From assembly GCF_003002915.1 (NCBI RefSeq), contig NZ_PVTG01000005.1:124001-188000 (forward strand): a stretch of DNA of 64,000 bases, read 5' to 3'. The position numbers and the translations under genes are program-made. The notes below the pieces were generated by a model. It was not told the DNA's origin. It searched no databases and saw only the letters and a list, made by a program, of their open reading frames with translations. The stretch comes from Geodermatophilus tzadiensis (GTDB taxonomy: Bacteria > Actinomycetota > Actinomycetes > Mycobacteriales > Geodermatophilaceae). Numbering within the stretch: the stretch's first letter is position 1; every line of letters starts with the position of its first letter. This document shows, piece by piece, positions 46,256 to 56,386 of this stretch.

Positions 46256-47007
46256 GGGACCCGCAGCTTGCCGCCGTCGACGGCGACCATCGTGCCGGTG
46301 ACGTAGGAGGCGGCGGGGGAGAGCAGGAAGGCCGCCACCCGGCCGAACTCCTCGGGCTGCCCGACCCGGCCCAGCGGGATGCCGGCCTCGGTGCGGGCGC
46401 GGGCGGCGGCAGGGTCGCCGGAGGCGGCCTCGATCTCGGTGACCCGGTCGGTGGCGATGGTGCCGGGCAGCAGCCCGACCACCCGGATCCCGCGCGGGCC
46501 GAGCTCGTCGGAGAGGCCCTTGGCGGTCATGGCCAGGCCCGGGCGCAGGCCGTTGCTCACCGCCAGGCCCTCCAGCGGGGAGCGCACCGAGGTGGAGAGC
46601 ACGAAGGCGATCGCGGCGCCCTCGCCCAGGTGCGGCACCAGCGCCCGGACCAGCCGCAGCGGCCCGAGCAGCACGCTGTCCACGCCGGACCGCCAGGCCT
46701 CCTCCGGCGTCCCGAGCACCGTGCCCGTCGCGGGGCCGCCGACGCTGACCAGCAGGCCGTCGACCCGGCCGAGCCGCTCGAGCGCCGTCGAGACCAGGGT
46801 GTCCGCGGCGCCCGGGTCGGCGAGGTCGGCCACCGCCCCGGACGCGCCGTCGCCGAGCTCGGCGACGGCGGCGTCCACGGAGGCGGCGGACCGGGAGCTG
46901 ACGAGGACGCGGGCCCCGTCGGCGACGAGGGCCCGGGCGGTCGCCAGGCCCAGCCCCCGGCTCGCGCCGGTGAGCAGGTACCCGCGACCGCCCAGGCCCA
47001 GGTCCAT
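46252..47007 (-). CDS. Short-chain dehydrogenase/reductase-fold protein with altered active site
   Basis: The 251-residue protein has a clear SDR Rossmann start (LLTGASRGLGLATARAL) and the C-terminal LSPAASYVTGTMVAVDGG. Where active SDRs have Ser-x12-Tyr-x3-Lys, this one has SerThrSer...VSNGLRPG: the Tyr is Ser and the Lys is Arg. The usual NNAG is VGGP. It may therefore bind NAD(P) without classic catalysis or use another mechanism. It lies 7 nt after acnA on the same strand and overlaps the chelatase gene. Confidence 0.85.
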   Translation of the reverse strand: MDLGLGGRGYLLTGASRGLGLATARALVADGARVLVSSRSAASVDAAVAELGDGASGAVADLADPGAADTLVSTALERLGRVDGLLVSVGGPATGTVLGTPEEAWRSGVDSVLLGPLRLVRALVPHLGEGAAIAFVLSTSVRSPLEGLAVSNGLRPGLAMTAKGLSDELGPRGIRVVGLLPGTIATDRVTEIEAASGDPAAARARTEAGIPLGRVGQPEEFGRVAAFLLSPAASYVTGTMVAVDGGKLRVP

Positions 47008-47014
47008 CGGGGGG

Positions 47015-49885
<2,871 letters not shown>

Positions 49886-50012
49886 TGCGTGCGCCTCACC
49901 CTCGAGTGTCCATCGGGCTTGCTTGCCACCCGCCATCCTCCCAGGCCACGCCAGTGGGCTGCTGGGAAGGCGACCCTTCCCTTCCCCCGTGACGTCGCTC
50001 TCACCTGCGACC

Positions 50013-50018
50013 TACGGT
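50013..50018 (+). promoter_or_regulatory. -10 element TACGGT of the sirtuin gene, predicted leaderless
   Basis: TACGGT is followed by 7 nt and the GTG at 50026. Confidence 0.45.
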
Positions 50019-50025
50019 GGGACGC

Positions 50026-50784
50026 GTGACCGGTGCCGTCCCCGACCCGCTGCCGGACTGGCTCCGCGACGCCCGGCGGGTCACCGTGCTCACCGGCGCG
50101 GGCGTCTCCACCGACAGCGGCATCCCCGACTACCGCGGTCCCCAGGGCGTGTGGACCCGCGACCCGGACGCCGAGAAGCTCGTCACGCTGTCCTACTACG
50201 TGGCCGACCCGGAGATCCGGCGCCGGGCCTGGCGGATGCGGGCCGACGTCCGCGCGCCCGACGTCGCCCCCAACGCCGGCCACCGCGCGCTGGTCGACCT
50301 CGAGCGGCAGGGCCGGCTGCGGGCGCTGCTCACCCAGAACGTCGACGGGCTGCACCAGGCGGCCGGCTCCTCCCCGGAGCACGTGCTCGAGCTGCACGGC
50401 ACGGTGCACGCCGTCGAGTGCCTCTCCTGCGGCGACCGGACGTCGATGGACGACGCGCTGGCGCGGATCGACGCCGGCGACCCGGACCCGGCCTGCCTGG
50501 TGTGCGGCGGGATCCTCAAGTCCGCGACGGTCAGCTTCGGGCAGGCCCTCGACGAGCGCGTGCTCGACGCCGCCGCGCAGGCCGCCGCCGACTGCGACGT
50601 CCTGCTCGCCGTCGGCACCTCGCTGGTCGTCTACCCGGTCGCCGGGCTGGTCGAGGTGGCCGCCGCGCACGGCGCCCGGGTGGTCATCGTCAACGCCGAG
50701 CCGACGCCGTTCGACGGGCTGGCCGACCTCGTCGTCCGCGAGCCGATCTCCACGGCGCTGCCGCGGCTGGTCGGCGCCGGGTGA
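50026..50784 (+). CDS. Sir2-family NAD-dependent protein deacylase (sirtuin)
   Basis: The 252-residue protein has all sirtuin motifs: GAGVSTDSGIPDYRG (24-38), QNVDGLHQAAGS, catalytic His124 in LHGTVH, and a zinc ribbon Cys132, Cys135, Cys157, Cys160. It removes acyl groups from protein lysines using NAD+. Its order with acnA may be incidental, though acyl-CoA synthetases, like the one encoded 0.9 kb downstream, are classic sirtuin targets. The GTG at 50026 is preferred over 50017 because of the -10 hexamer. Overlaps the next gene by 4 nt. Confidence 0.94.
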   Translation: MTGAVPDPLPDWLRDARRVTVLTGAGVSTDSGIPDYRGPQGVWTRDPDAEKLVTLSYYVADPEIRRRAWRMRADVRAPDVAPNAGHRALVDLERQGRLRALLTQNVDGLHQAAGSSPEHVLELHGTVHAVECLSCGDRTSMDDALARIDAGDPDPACLVCGGILKSATVSFGQALDERVLDAAAQAAADCDVLLAVGTSLVVYPVAGLVEVAAAHGARVVIVNAEPTPFDGLADLVVREPISTALPRLVGAG

Positions 50785-51107
50785 GCCGCGCGGAGCTCGA
50801 GGCGCGCTACCGCGAGCTGGTGCTCGGCGAGCTGCCCCGGCGGGCGCGGGCCGGGCGCTGGGTGGTGACCACCGACCACTGCTTCGGCCGGATCGTGCTC
50901 GACCACGCGGTGGGCGGCCGCTGGTACGACCACCTCGACCGGCGCCGCTCCCCGGCGTTCGCCCAGCTCTCCGACGAGCAGCTGGCCGGTGCGGTGGCGC
51001 TGGCCGAGCGGGTGCTCGCCGAGCGGGACCCGCTGCTGCGCGAGCTGGACGCCCAGAGCCTCACCTGGCGCGGGAAGCCGCCCAAGCCGGTGACGACGCA
51101 GCGGTGA
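50781..51107 (+). CDS. Conserved hypothetical protein, 108 residues
   Basis: A small, soluble, charged protein with HCFGRIVLDHAVGGRWYDHLDRRRSPAF near its centre and a C-terminal QSLTWRGKPPKP. I do not recognise a defined domain; the Cys/His/Asp-rich middle could form a small fold, but no metal motif is clear. It is coupled to the sirtuin gene upstream and the membrane protein gene downstream by GTGA overlaps, so all three are made together. Confidence 0.7.
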   Translation: MSRAELEARYRELVLGELPRRARAGRWVVTTDHCFGRIVLDHAVGGRWYDHLDRRRSPAFAQLSDEQLAGAVALAERVLAERDPLLRELDAQSLTWRGKPPKPVTTQR

Positions 51108-51526
51108 CGCTCGTCGTCGTCCACCTGGCGCTGACGGCGGCCTACGCCGGCTTCCAGTGGACGGTGCGCGGGCTGGTGTACCCGCAGTTCGCGATGGTCC
51201 CGCGCCCGGCGTTCGCCGCGTACGAGCGGGCGCACCAGCGGCGGGTCAGCCGGGTGGTCGGGCCGCTGTTCGCCGGCCAGGGGGTCACCACGCTGTGGCT
51301 GCTGCTGGCCCGCCCCGACGGCGCCCCGCTGCTCCCGGTGCTCGCCGGCGCGGGGTGCCTGGCCGTCGTCCTCGGGGTCACTGGGCTGCTGGCCGTGCCG
51401 CTGCACCGGCGGCTGGACGCCGGGTTCGACGACGCCGCGTTCCGCGCGCTGCTGCGGGTGGACACGGTGCGGGCGCTCGCCGCCACCGCGGGCACCCTCG
51501 CGGCCGGGTGGCTGGTCCTCGGCTGA
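51104..51526 (+). CDS. Small four-helix membrane protein of unknown function
   Basis: The 140-residue protein has four hydrophobic segments (about 3-22, 50-66, 73-94, 118-138). The first is followed by QWTVRGLVYPQF, and a VGPLFAGQGVTTLWLLL stretch opens the second. No known catalytic motif. GTG start overlaps the preceding stop; the gene ends the sirtuin operon, followed by 20-bp tandem repeats. Confidence 0.7.
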   Translation: MTLVVVHLALTAAYAGFQWTVRGLVYPQFAMVPRPAFAAYERAHQRRVSRVVGPLFAGQGVTTLWLLLARPDGAPLLPVLAGAGCLAVVLGVTGLLAVPLHRRLDAGFDDAAFRALLRVDTVRALAATAGTLAAGWLVLG

Positions 51527-51528
51527 GG

Positions 51529-51603
51529 GCGTCCGACCGCACCGGAGCGTGTCCGACCGCACCGCAGCGCGTCCGACCGCACCGCGGCGCGTCCGACCTG
51601 ACC
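51529..51603. repeat. Four tandem copies of a 20-bp repeat
   Basis: GCGTCCGACCGCACCG-like units begin at 51529, 51549 (GTGTCC here), 51569 and 51589, with exact 20-bp spacing; the last unit is GCGTCCGACCTGACC and merges into the 61-bp element. Non-coding, 2 nt after the membrane protein stop. Confidence 0.8.
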
Positions 51604-51651
51604 GCCCACCGTCGGGGAGGACGCTGCACGATCAGGTGACCTGATCCCGGC
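51591..51651. repeat. Dispersed 61-bp palindromic element, copy B
   Basis: 52 of 61 bases match copy A at 13383-13443. It contains the palindrome GATCAGGTGACCTGATC (51630-51646). It lies between the sirtuin operon and the acyl-CoA ligase, overlapping the last 20-bp repeat. Confidence 0.75.
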
Positions 51652-51660
51652 GGACACCGC

Positions 51661-51666
51661 TAGCGT
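51661..51666 (+). promoter_or_regulatory. -10 element TAGCGT of the acyl-CoA ligase gene
   Basis: TAGCGT lies 64 nt before the ATG and just after repeat copy B. A transcript starting near 51673 would carry the hairpin described at 51701-51728. Confidence 0.4.
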
Positions 51667-51700
51667 GAGCTGGACCACGTCGAGCGGCTGACCGGGCGGG

Positions 51701-51728
51701 CCGGGCAGCCTGGCAACCGGGAGCCCGG
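51701..51728 (+). promoter_or_regulatory. Leader hairpin enclosing the ribosome binding site of the acyl-CoA ligase
   Basis: CCGGGC (51701-51706) pairs with GCCCGG (51723-51728), directly before the ATG at 51730. The enclosed AGCCTGGCAACCGGGA has a further CC/GG pairing and contains the GGGAG ribosome binding site (51719-51723). CTGGCAACCGG resembles a short element of S-box riboswitches, but the rest of an S-box is not present. It could hinder translation until opened. Confidence 0.35.
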
Positions 51729-51729
51729 C

Positions 51730-53265
51730 ATGCGCGTCCCCCTCACCACCCGCGACTTCCTCGACCGCGCCGAGCTCGTCTACGGCGACCGCGTCGGCAT
51801 CGTCGACGAACCGGACCAGCCCGCGCCGTCGCTGGGGGAGGTCTCCTACCGCGAGGTGGCCCGCCGCGGGCGTGCGCTGCAGGCCGGCCTGGACGCGCTC
51901 GGGGTGGGGGAGGGCGAGCGGATCGCGATCGTCAGCCACAACGCCGCCCGGCTGCTCGAGGTGCTGCTCGCCGTCCCGTCGTCGGGGCGGGTCGCGGTGC
52001 CGGTCAACTTCCGGCTCAACCCGGAGGAGGTGTCCTACATCGTCGGCCACTGCGGCGCCCGCGTGCTGCTGGTCGACCCGGAGCTGGAAACCTCGCTGAA
52101 GCGGGTGCAGGCCGAGCACCGGTTCGGCACCGGCGAGGAGTACGAGCAGCTGCTCGCCTTCGACACCGAGCCGCGCCCGTGGAGCGAGCCCGACGAGGAC
52201 GCCACCGCCACGATCAACTACACCAGCGGGACGACGGCGCGGCCCAAGGGCGTGCAGATGACCCACCGCAACGAGTGGGTCAACGCGGTCACCTTCGCCA
52301 TGCACATGCAGCTGGGCGACCGCGACGTCTACATGCACACGCTGCCGATGTTCCACTGCAACGGCTGGGGCCTGCCGTTCAGCGCGGCCGGCGTCGGGGC
52401 CCGCCAGGTCGTGATCCGCAAGATCGACGGCGCGGAGATCCTGCGGCGGGTCGAGCGGCACGGCGTGACCGTGATGGCCGGGGCGCCGGCGGTGTGGAAC
52501 GCCGTCCTCGACGCCGCGGCCGACTGGGACGGCGAGGTGCCCGGGCGCGACCGGGTGCGGATCATCGTGGCCGGCGCCCCGCCGCCCTCGCGCACCATCG
52601 CCCGCGTCGAGGCCGAGCTCGGCTGGGAGTTCAACCAGATCTACGGCCTCACCGAGACCGCGCCGCTGGTCACCATCAACCGGCCGCGCGCGGAGTACGA
52701 CGACCTCGACCCGGAGGAGCGCGCCCGGCGGCTGTCGCGGGCCGGCGTCCCGGCGCTGGGCACCCGGCTGCAGGTCAGCGAGTCCGGCGAGGCCCTGGTG
52801 CGCAGCAACACCGTGCTGGCCGGCTACTGGGACAACCCCGACGCCAGCGCCGAGGCGCTCGAGGGCGGCTGGTTCCACACCGGGGACGGCGGCAGCCTCG
52901 ACGAGGGCGGCTACCTCACCATCTCCGACCGCAAGAAGGACGTGATCATCACCGGCGGGGAGAACGTGTCCTCCATCGAGGTCGAGGACGCCGTCTTCAG
53001 CCACCCCGCCGTCGCCGAGGTCGCCGTCATCGGCATCCCCGACGAGAAGTGGGGCGAGCTGGTCACCGCGCTGGTCGTGCTCGCCGAGGGCCAGAGCGCC
53101 ACCGAGGACGAGATCATCGCCCACTGCAAGAGCCGGCTGGCCGGCTACAAGGCGCCCAAGCGGGTCGAGTTCCGCGACGCCCTGGCCCGCACCGCCACCG
53201 GCAAGATCCAGAAGTTCAAGCTGCGCGAGGCCTTCTGGCAGCCGGGGGAACGACAGGTGCACTGA
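51730..53265 (+). CDS. AMP-forming acyl-CoA ligase
   Basis: The 511-residue protein belongs to the ANL superfamily: TSGTTARPKG (about 166-175) for ATP, YGLTETAP, GWFHTGD, and the C-terminal TATGKIQKFKLRE with the conserved Lys acetylation/catalytic site. It links a carboxylic acid to CoA via an adenylate. Similarity is to the medium-chain/AMP-binding branch; the exact acid is unknown. A sirtuin encoded upstream could control it by deacylating the TGK lysine; this is inference. Confidence 0.9.
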   Translation: MRVPLTTRDFLDRAELVYGDRVGIVDEPDQPAPSLGEVSYREVARRGRALQAGLDALGVGEGERIAIVSHNAARLLEVLLAVPSSGRVAVPVNFRLNPEEVSYIVGHCGARVLLVDPELETSLKRVQAEHRFGTGEEYEQLLAFDTEPRPWSEPDEDATATINYTSGTTARPKGVQMTHRNEWVNAVTFAMHMQLGDRDVYMHTLPMFHCNGWGLPFSAAGVGARQVVIRKIDGAEILRRVERHGVTVMAGAPAVWNAVLDAAADWDGEVPGRDRVRIIVAGAPPPSRTIARVEAELGWEFNQIYGLTETAPLVTINRPRAEYDDLDPEERARRLSRAGVPALGTRLQVSESGEALVRSNTVLAGYWDNPDASAEALEGGWFHTGDGGSLDEGGYLTISDRKKDVIITGGENVSSIEVEDAVFSHPAVAEVAVIGIPDEKWGELVTALVVLAEGQSATEDEIIAHCKSRLAGYKAPKRVEFRDALARTATGKIQKFKLREAFWQPGERQVH

Positions 53266-53435
53266 GCGCTCGACCCCTCCCGACGCGCCGGGCGCTGTCC
53301 TCACCCTCCAGGGGGAGGCCCTCTCAACGGGCTCCCCGACCGGGTCGATGCCCCGTGCGGAGGCGTCCGAGGGGGCGTCCGGCGAACACGTGTGGACGGC
53401 GCCCCGGGCGTCACCGCACCGGGAGGGGTCGACAC

Positions 53436-54836
53436 GTGGGTACGGCGACGCGCACCCGGCACCGACGAGGCCGCCGGGCCGCCCGCACGGCCGGGACGGT
53501 GCTCGCCGCCCTGGTCGTGCTCGGGCTGGCTCCCGGCGTCGCGTCGGCCGCGCCCAGTGACGACGAGATCGCCGCCGCCGAGGCCGCGCGCGACGCCGCC
53601 GCGGCGGAGGTCGGCGTGCTCAGCGCGCAGCTGGCCGAGGCCGAGGCCGCCGCGGCGACCGCGCGCCAGGACGCCCAGATCGCCCTGCAGGACTACGAGG
53701 AGACCCAGGCCGCCGCCGACGCCGCCCACGCGGCCGCCGACGCCGCCGCGGCCGCCGCGACGCAGGCCGAGGCCGATCTCGGCACCGGCCGCTCGCAGGT
53801 GGCCGCCTTCGCCCGCGACAGCTACGTGCGCGGCAGCACCGCCCCGGGCGCGGCCGCGCTGCTCAGCGCCGACGGCCCGGCGCAGCTGGTCGAGCGCGCC
53901 GCGCTGCTCGAGGCCGCCGGCACCCACCGGGTCGACGTCGTCGCCGAGCTGACCGTCCTGCGGGAGCAGGCCGCCGCCGCCCACGACGAGGCCGGCGCCG
54001 CGGCCACGCGGGCGGAGTCGCTGCAGGCCGAGGCCGCCGCCAGCCTCGCCGGCGCCCAGGCCCAGGAGGTCTCGGCACGGGAGCAGACCGCCGCGCTCGC
54101 CGAGCAGCGCGACGCCGTCGCCGCGCAGGCCGCCGCCGCCGAGCAGCAGGTCGCCGGCATGGAGCAGGAGCAGGCCGCCGCCGAGGCGGCCGCCGCGGCC
54201 GCTGCCCGGGCGAGCGCCGCCCCGCCGGCCGCCCCGTCGGCGCCGGCCCCCGCGGCCGCACCCGCGCCGGCCCCGGCGCCGTCCGGCTCGTCGTCCTCCT
54301 CGTCCCCGTCGTCCTCATCGGGCGCGGGTGGCACCCCGACGCCGGCGCCCGCGCCGGTCTCCAGCGCCCCGCCGTCCGCGCCGACCCCGCCGTCGGTCAC
54401 CACGGCCGGCACGCCGACGGTCTCGGCGGTGGAGACGGCGACCGACGCGGCGCTGGCCCAGCGCGGCCTGCCCTACAGCTGGGGCGGCGGCGGCAGCAGC
54501 GGCCCGAGCTACGGCATCCCGCCGGACTCCGGCGTCTTCGGCTTCGACTGCTCGGGGCTGACCCAGTACGCCTACGCCCGGGCCGGCGTCCAGATCGGCG
54601 GCACCAGCCGCGACCAGTGGTGGCGCTTCCGCGGGTCGACCGTCGCGCGCGCCGACCTGCGCGCCGGTGACCTGGTCTTCTGGGGCTCGGGCAGCGCGTA
54701 CACGTCGATCTACCACGTCGCGCTCTACCTCGGCGACGGCAGGGTGGTGCACGCCCCGCAGAGCGGCGACGTGGTGAAGGTGGCGCCGATGTGGTTCGGC
54801 AGCGACTACTTCGGGGCGGTCCGGCCGACGGCGTGA
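53436..54836 (+). CDS. Secreted NlpC/P60 peptidoglycan endopeptidase (RipA-like)
   Basis: The 466-residue protein has an Arg-rich signal peptide (about 1-35, ending ASAAP), a long Ala-rich coiled coil (about 36-255), a Ser/Pro/Ala linker and a C-terminal NlpC/P60 domain (about 335-466). Catalytic Cys372 (FDCSGLTQYAY), His427 (YHVALYLGDG) and His439 (VVHAPQSGD) form the triad. It should cut stem peptides in peptidoglycan during division; it corresponds to RipA (Rv1477) by domain order and by lying before moxR. The coiled coil is presumably autoinhibitory, as in RipA. GGGAGGGG precedes the GTG. No ydaO (c-di-AMP) riboswitch is seen upstream. Confidence 0.93.
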   Translation: MGTATRTRHRRGRRAARTAGTVLAALVVLGLAPGVASAAPSDDEIAAAEAARDAAAAEVGVLSAQLAEAEAAAATARQDAQIALQDYEETQAAADAAHAAADAAAAAATQAEADLGTGRSQVAAFARDSYVRGSTAPGAAALLSADGPAQLVERAALLEAAGTHRVDVVAELTVLREQAAAAHDEAGAAATRAESLQAEAAASLAGAQAQEVSAREQTAALAEQRDAVAAQAAAAEQQVAGMEQEQAAAEAAAAAAARASAAPPAAPSAPAPAAAPAPAPAPSGSSSSSSPSSSSGAGGTPTPAPAPVSSAPPSAPTPPSVTTAGTPTVSAVETATDAALAQRGLPYSWGGGGSSGPSYGIPPDSGVFGFDCSGLTQYAYARAGVQIGGTSRDQWWRFRGSTVARADLRAGDLVFWGSGSAYTSIYHVALYLGDGRVVHAPQSGDVVKVAPMWFGSDYFGAVRPTA

Positions 54837-54868
54837 GCCCGCGGACGGGAGCGGACCGGAGGAGTGGG

Positions 54869-54902
54869 GCGTCGGGCAGCCACGGGGGGAGCTGCCCGAC
54901 GC
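54869..54902 (+). terminator. 12-bp perfect hairpin after the NlpC/P60 gene
   Basis: GCGTCGGGCAGC (54869-54880) pairs exactly with GCTGCCCGACGC (54891-54902), loop of 10 nt. Confidence 0.8.
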
Positions 54903-54919
54903 AGGGTCCACGCTAGCAG

Positions 54920-54991
54920 CCGGAGCACCCCGGACCCAGTGTCCGGGGCACGGCTCGCCGAGAGTTCGCGGATCCCCGGCGAGTGCTCCGG
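54920..54991 (+). other. Predicted three-way-junction RNA fold upstream of moxR
   Basis: Outer stem CCGGAGCAC (54920-54928)/GTGCTCCGG (54983-54991), 9 bp perfect. It encloses CCCGGAC/GTCCGGG (54929-54935/54941-54947, 7 bp, loop CCAGT) and TCGCCG/CGGCGA (54955-54960/54977-54982, 6 bp). Another hairpin GGCGCGG/CCGCGCC follows near 55001-55018. All lie in the 296-nt gap (54837-55132) which holds no gene. Could be a structured RNA in the moxR leader or the 3 prime region of the preceding message. Confidence 0.45.
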
Positions 54992-55132
54992 GACGGCCCC
55001 GGCGCGGCGTCCCGCGCCGCGGACGTCCCCCCAGGTCGTGGTGGGACACTGGCGAGGGGACGGGCAGCGAGCCCGCGCCCGGCCTCCCCGTGGACCGACG
55101 GAGGGCCACGGACCGGCACGACAGGGAGCCCC

Positions 55133-56386
55133 GTGACCAGCGCTGCCAGCACCCCGCTCGAGAAGACCACCGGCTCCTCCGCGGTGGGCTCCGGCGCTCC
55201 GGTGCCCCCGTCGGCGGACGCCGCCCGGCTGGAGCGGGCGCTGTTCGAGATCAAGCGGGTGATCGTCGGTCAGGACCGGCTGGTCGAGCGGATGCTGGTC
55301 GCCCTGCTGGCCCGCGGCCACGTGCTGCTCGAGGGCGTGCCCGGGGTGGCCAAGACCCTCGCGGTCGAGACGCTGGCCACCGTCGTGGGCGGCAGGTTCG
55401 CCCGGCTGCAGTTCACGCCCGACCTGGTTCCCGCCGACATCCTCGGCACCCGCATCTACAAGGCCGGCCAGGACGCCTTCGACACCGAGCTCGGCCCGGT
55501 GTTCGCCAACTTCGTGCTGACCGACGAGATCAACCGCGCCCCCGCGAAGGTGCAGTCGGCGCTGCTGGAGGTCATGGCCGAGCGGCAGGTGTCCATCGGC
55601 GGGGTCACCCACCCGCTGCCCGACCCGTTCCTGGTGCTGGCCACCCAGAACCCCATCGAGTCCGAGGGCGTCTACCCGCTCCCCGAGGCCCAGCGCGACC
55701 GCTTCCTCATGAAGGTGCTCGTCGACTACCCGAGCCCGGAGGAGGAGCGCGAGATCATCTACCGGATGGGCTCGACCCCGCCGGTGGCCGAGACCGTGCT
55801 CGGTCCCGAGGACCTGCGCCGCATGCAGCGCACCGCCTCGCAGGTGTTCGTGCACCACGCGCTGGTCGACTACGTCGTCCGGCTCGTCGTGGCCACCCGC
55901 CAGCCGCGCGAGCACGGCATGGACGACGTCGCCTCGTGGGTCTCCTACGGCGCCAGCCCGCGCGCCTCGCTCGGCCTGATCGCCGCCGGCCGTGCCTTGG
56001 CGCTGGTGCGCGGCCGCGACTACGTGCTCCCGCAGGACGTCCTCGACGTCACCGCCGACGTGCTGCGCCACCGGCTGGTGCTCTCCTACGACGCGCTGGC
56101 CGACGGCGTGCCGGCCGACCACGTGGTCAAGCGGATCCTGCAGACCGTGCCGCTGCCGCAGGTCACCCCCCGCCAGCGCGCCGGCGGGTACGGTCCCGCG
56201 GCGCCGGGCGGCCCCGCCGTCCCGCCCCCGCTCGCCCCGCAGTACGGCCCGCCGCAGGGCGCGCCCTACGGCCCCGGCTTCGCGCCCGTGCCGAACGGGC
56301 AGCCCGTGCCGCAGCAGCTGCCGCCGTCCGCGCAGAACGGCCAGGCCGGCGGCAACGGGCACGTCCCCGGCACCCCCCAGGCGTGA
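55133..56386 (+). CDS. moxR: MoxR-family AAA+ ATPase
   Basis: The 417-residue protein is a MoxR AAA+ chaperone-like ATPase: Walker A GVPGVAKT (about 69-76), Walker B FVLTDEINRAP, sensor LATQNPIESEG and GVYPLPEAQRDRF. The last 70 or so residues are Pro/Gly/Gln-rich and poorly ordered. MoxR works with VWA-domain proteins in assembling or modifying enzyme complexes or envelope components. It is followed by DUF58 and VWA genes, the same order as Rv1479-Rv1481. GTG start with AGGGAG upstream; overlaps DUF58 by 4 nt. Confidence 0.95.
   Translation: MTSAASTPLEKTTGSSAVGSGAPVPPSADAARLERALFEIKRVIVGQDRLVERMLVALLARGHVLLEGVPGVAKTLAVETLATVVGGRFARLQFTPDLVPADILGTRIYKAGQDAFDTELGPVFANFVLTDEINRAPAKVQSALLEVMAERQVSIGGVTHPLPDPFLVLATQNPIESEGVYPLPEAQRDRFLMKVLVDYPSPEEEREIIYRMGSTPPVAETVLGPEDLRRMQRTASQVFVHHALVDYVVRLVVATRQPREHGMDDVASWVSYGASPRASLGLIAAGRALALVRGRDYVLPQDVLDVTADVLRHRLVLSYDALADGVPADHVVKRILQTVPLPQVTPRQRAGGYGPAAPGGPAVPPPLAPQYGPPQGAPYGPGFAPVPNGQPVPQQLPPSAQNGQAGGNGHVPGTPQA

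Noticed and set aside
53266-53435. Possible ydaO (c-di-AMP) riboswitch before the NlpC/P60 gene
   Set aside because: Such switches often precede this gene type, but the conserved core sequences are not present in the 170-nt leader.
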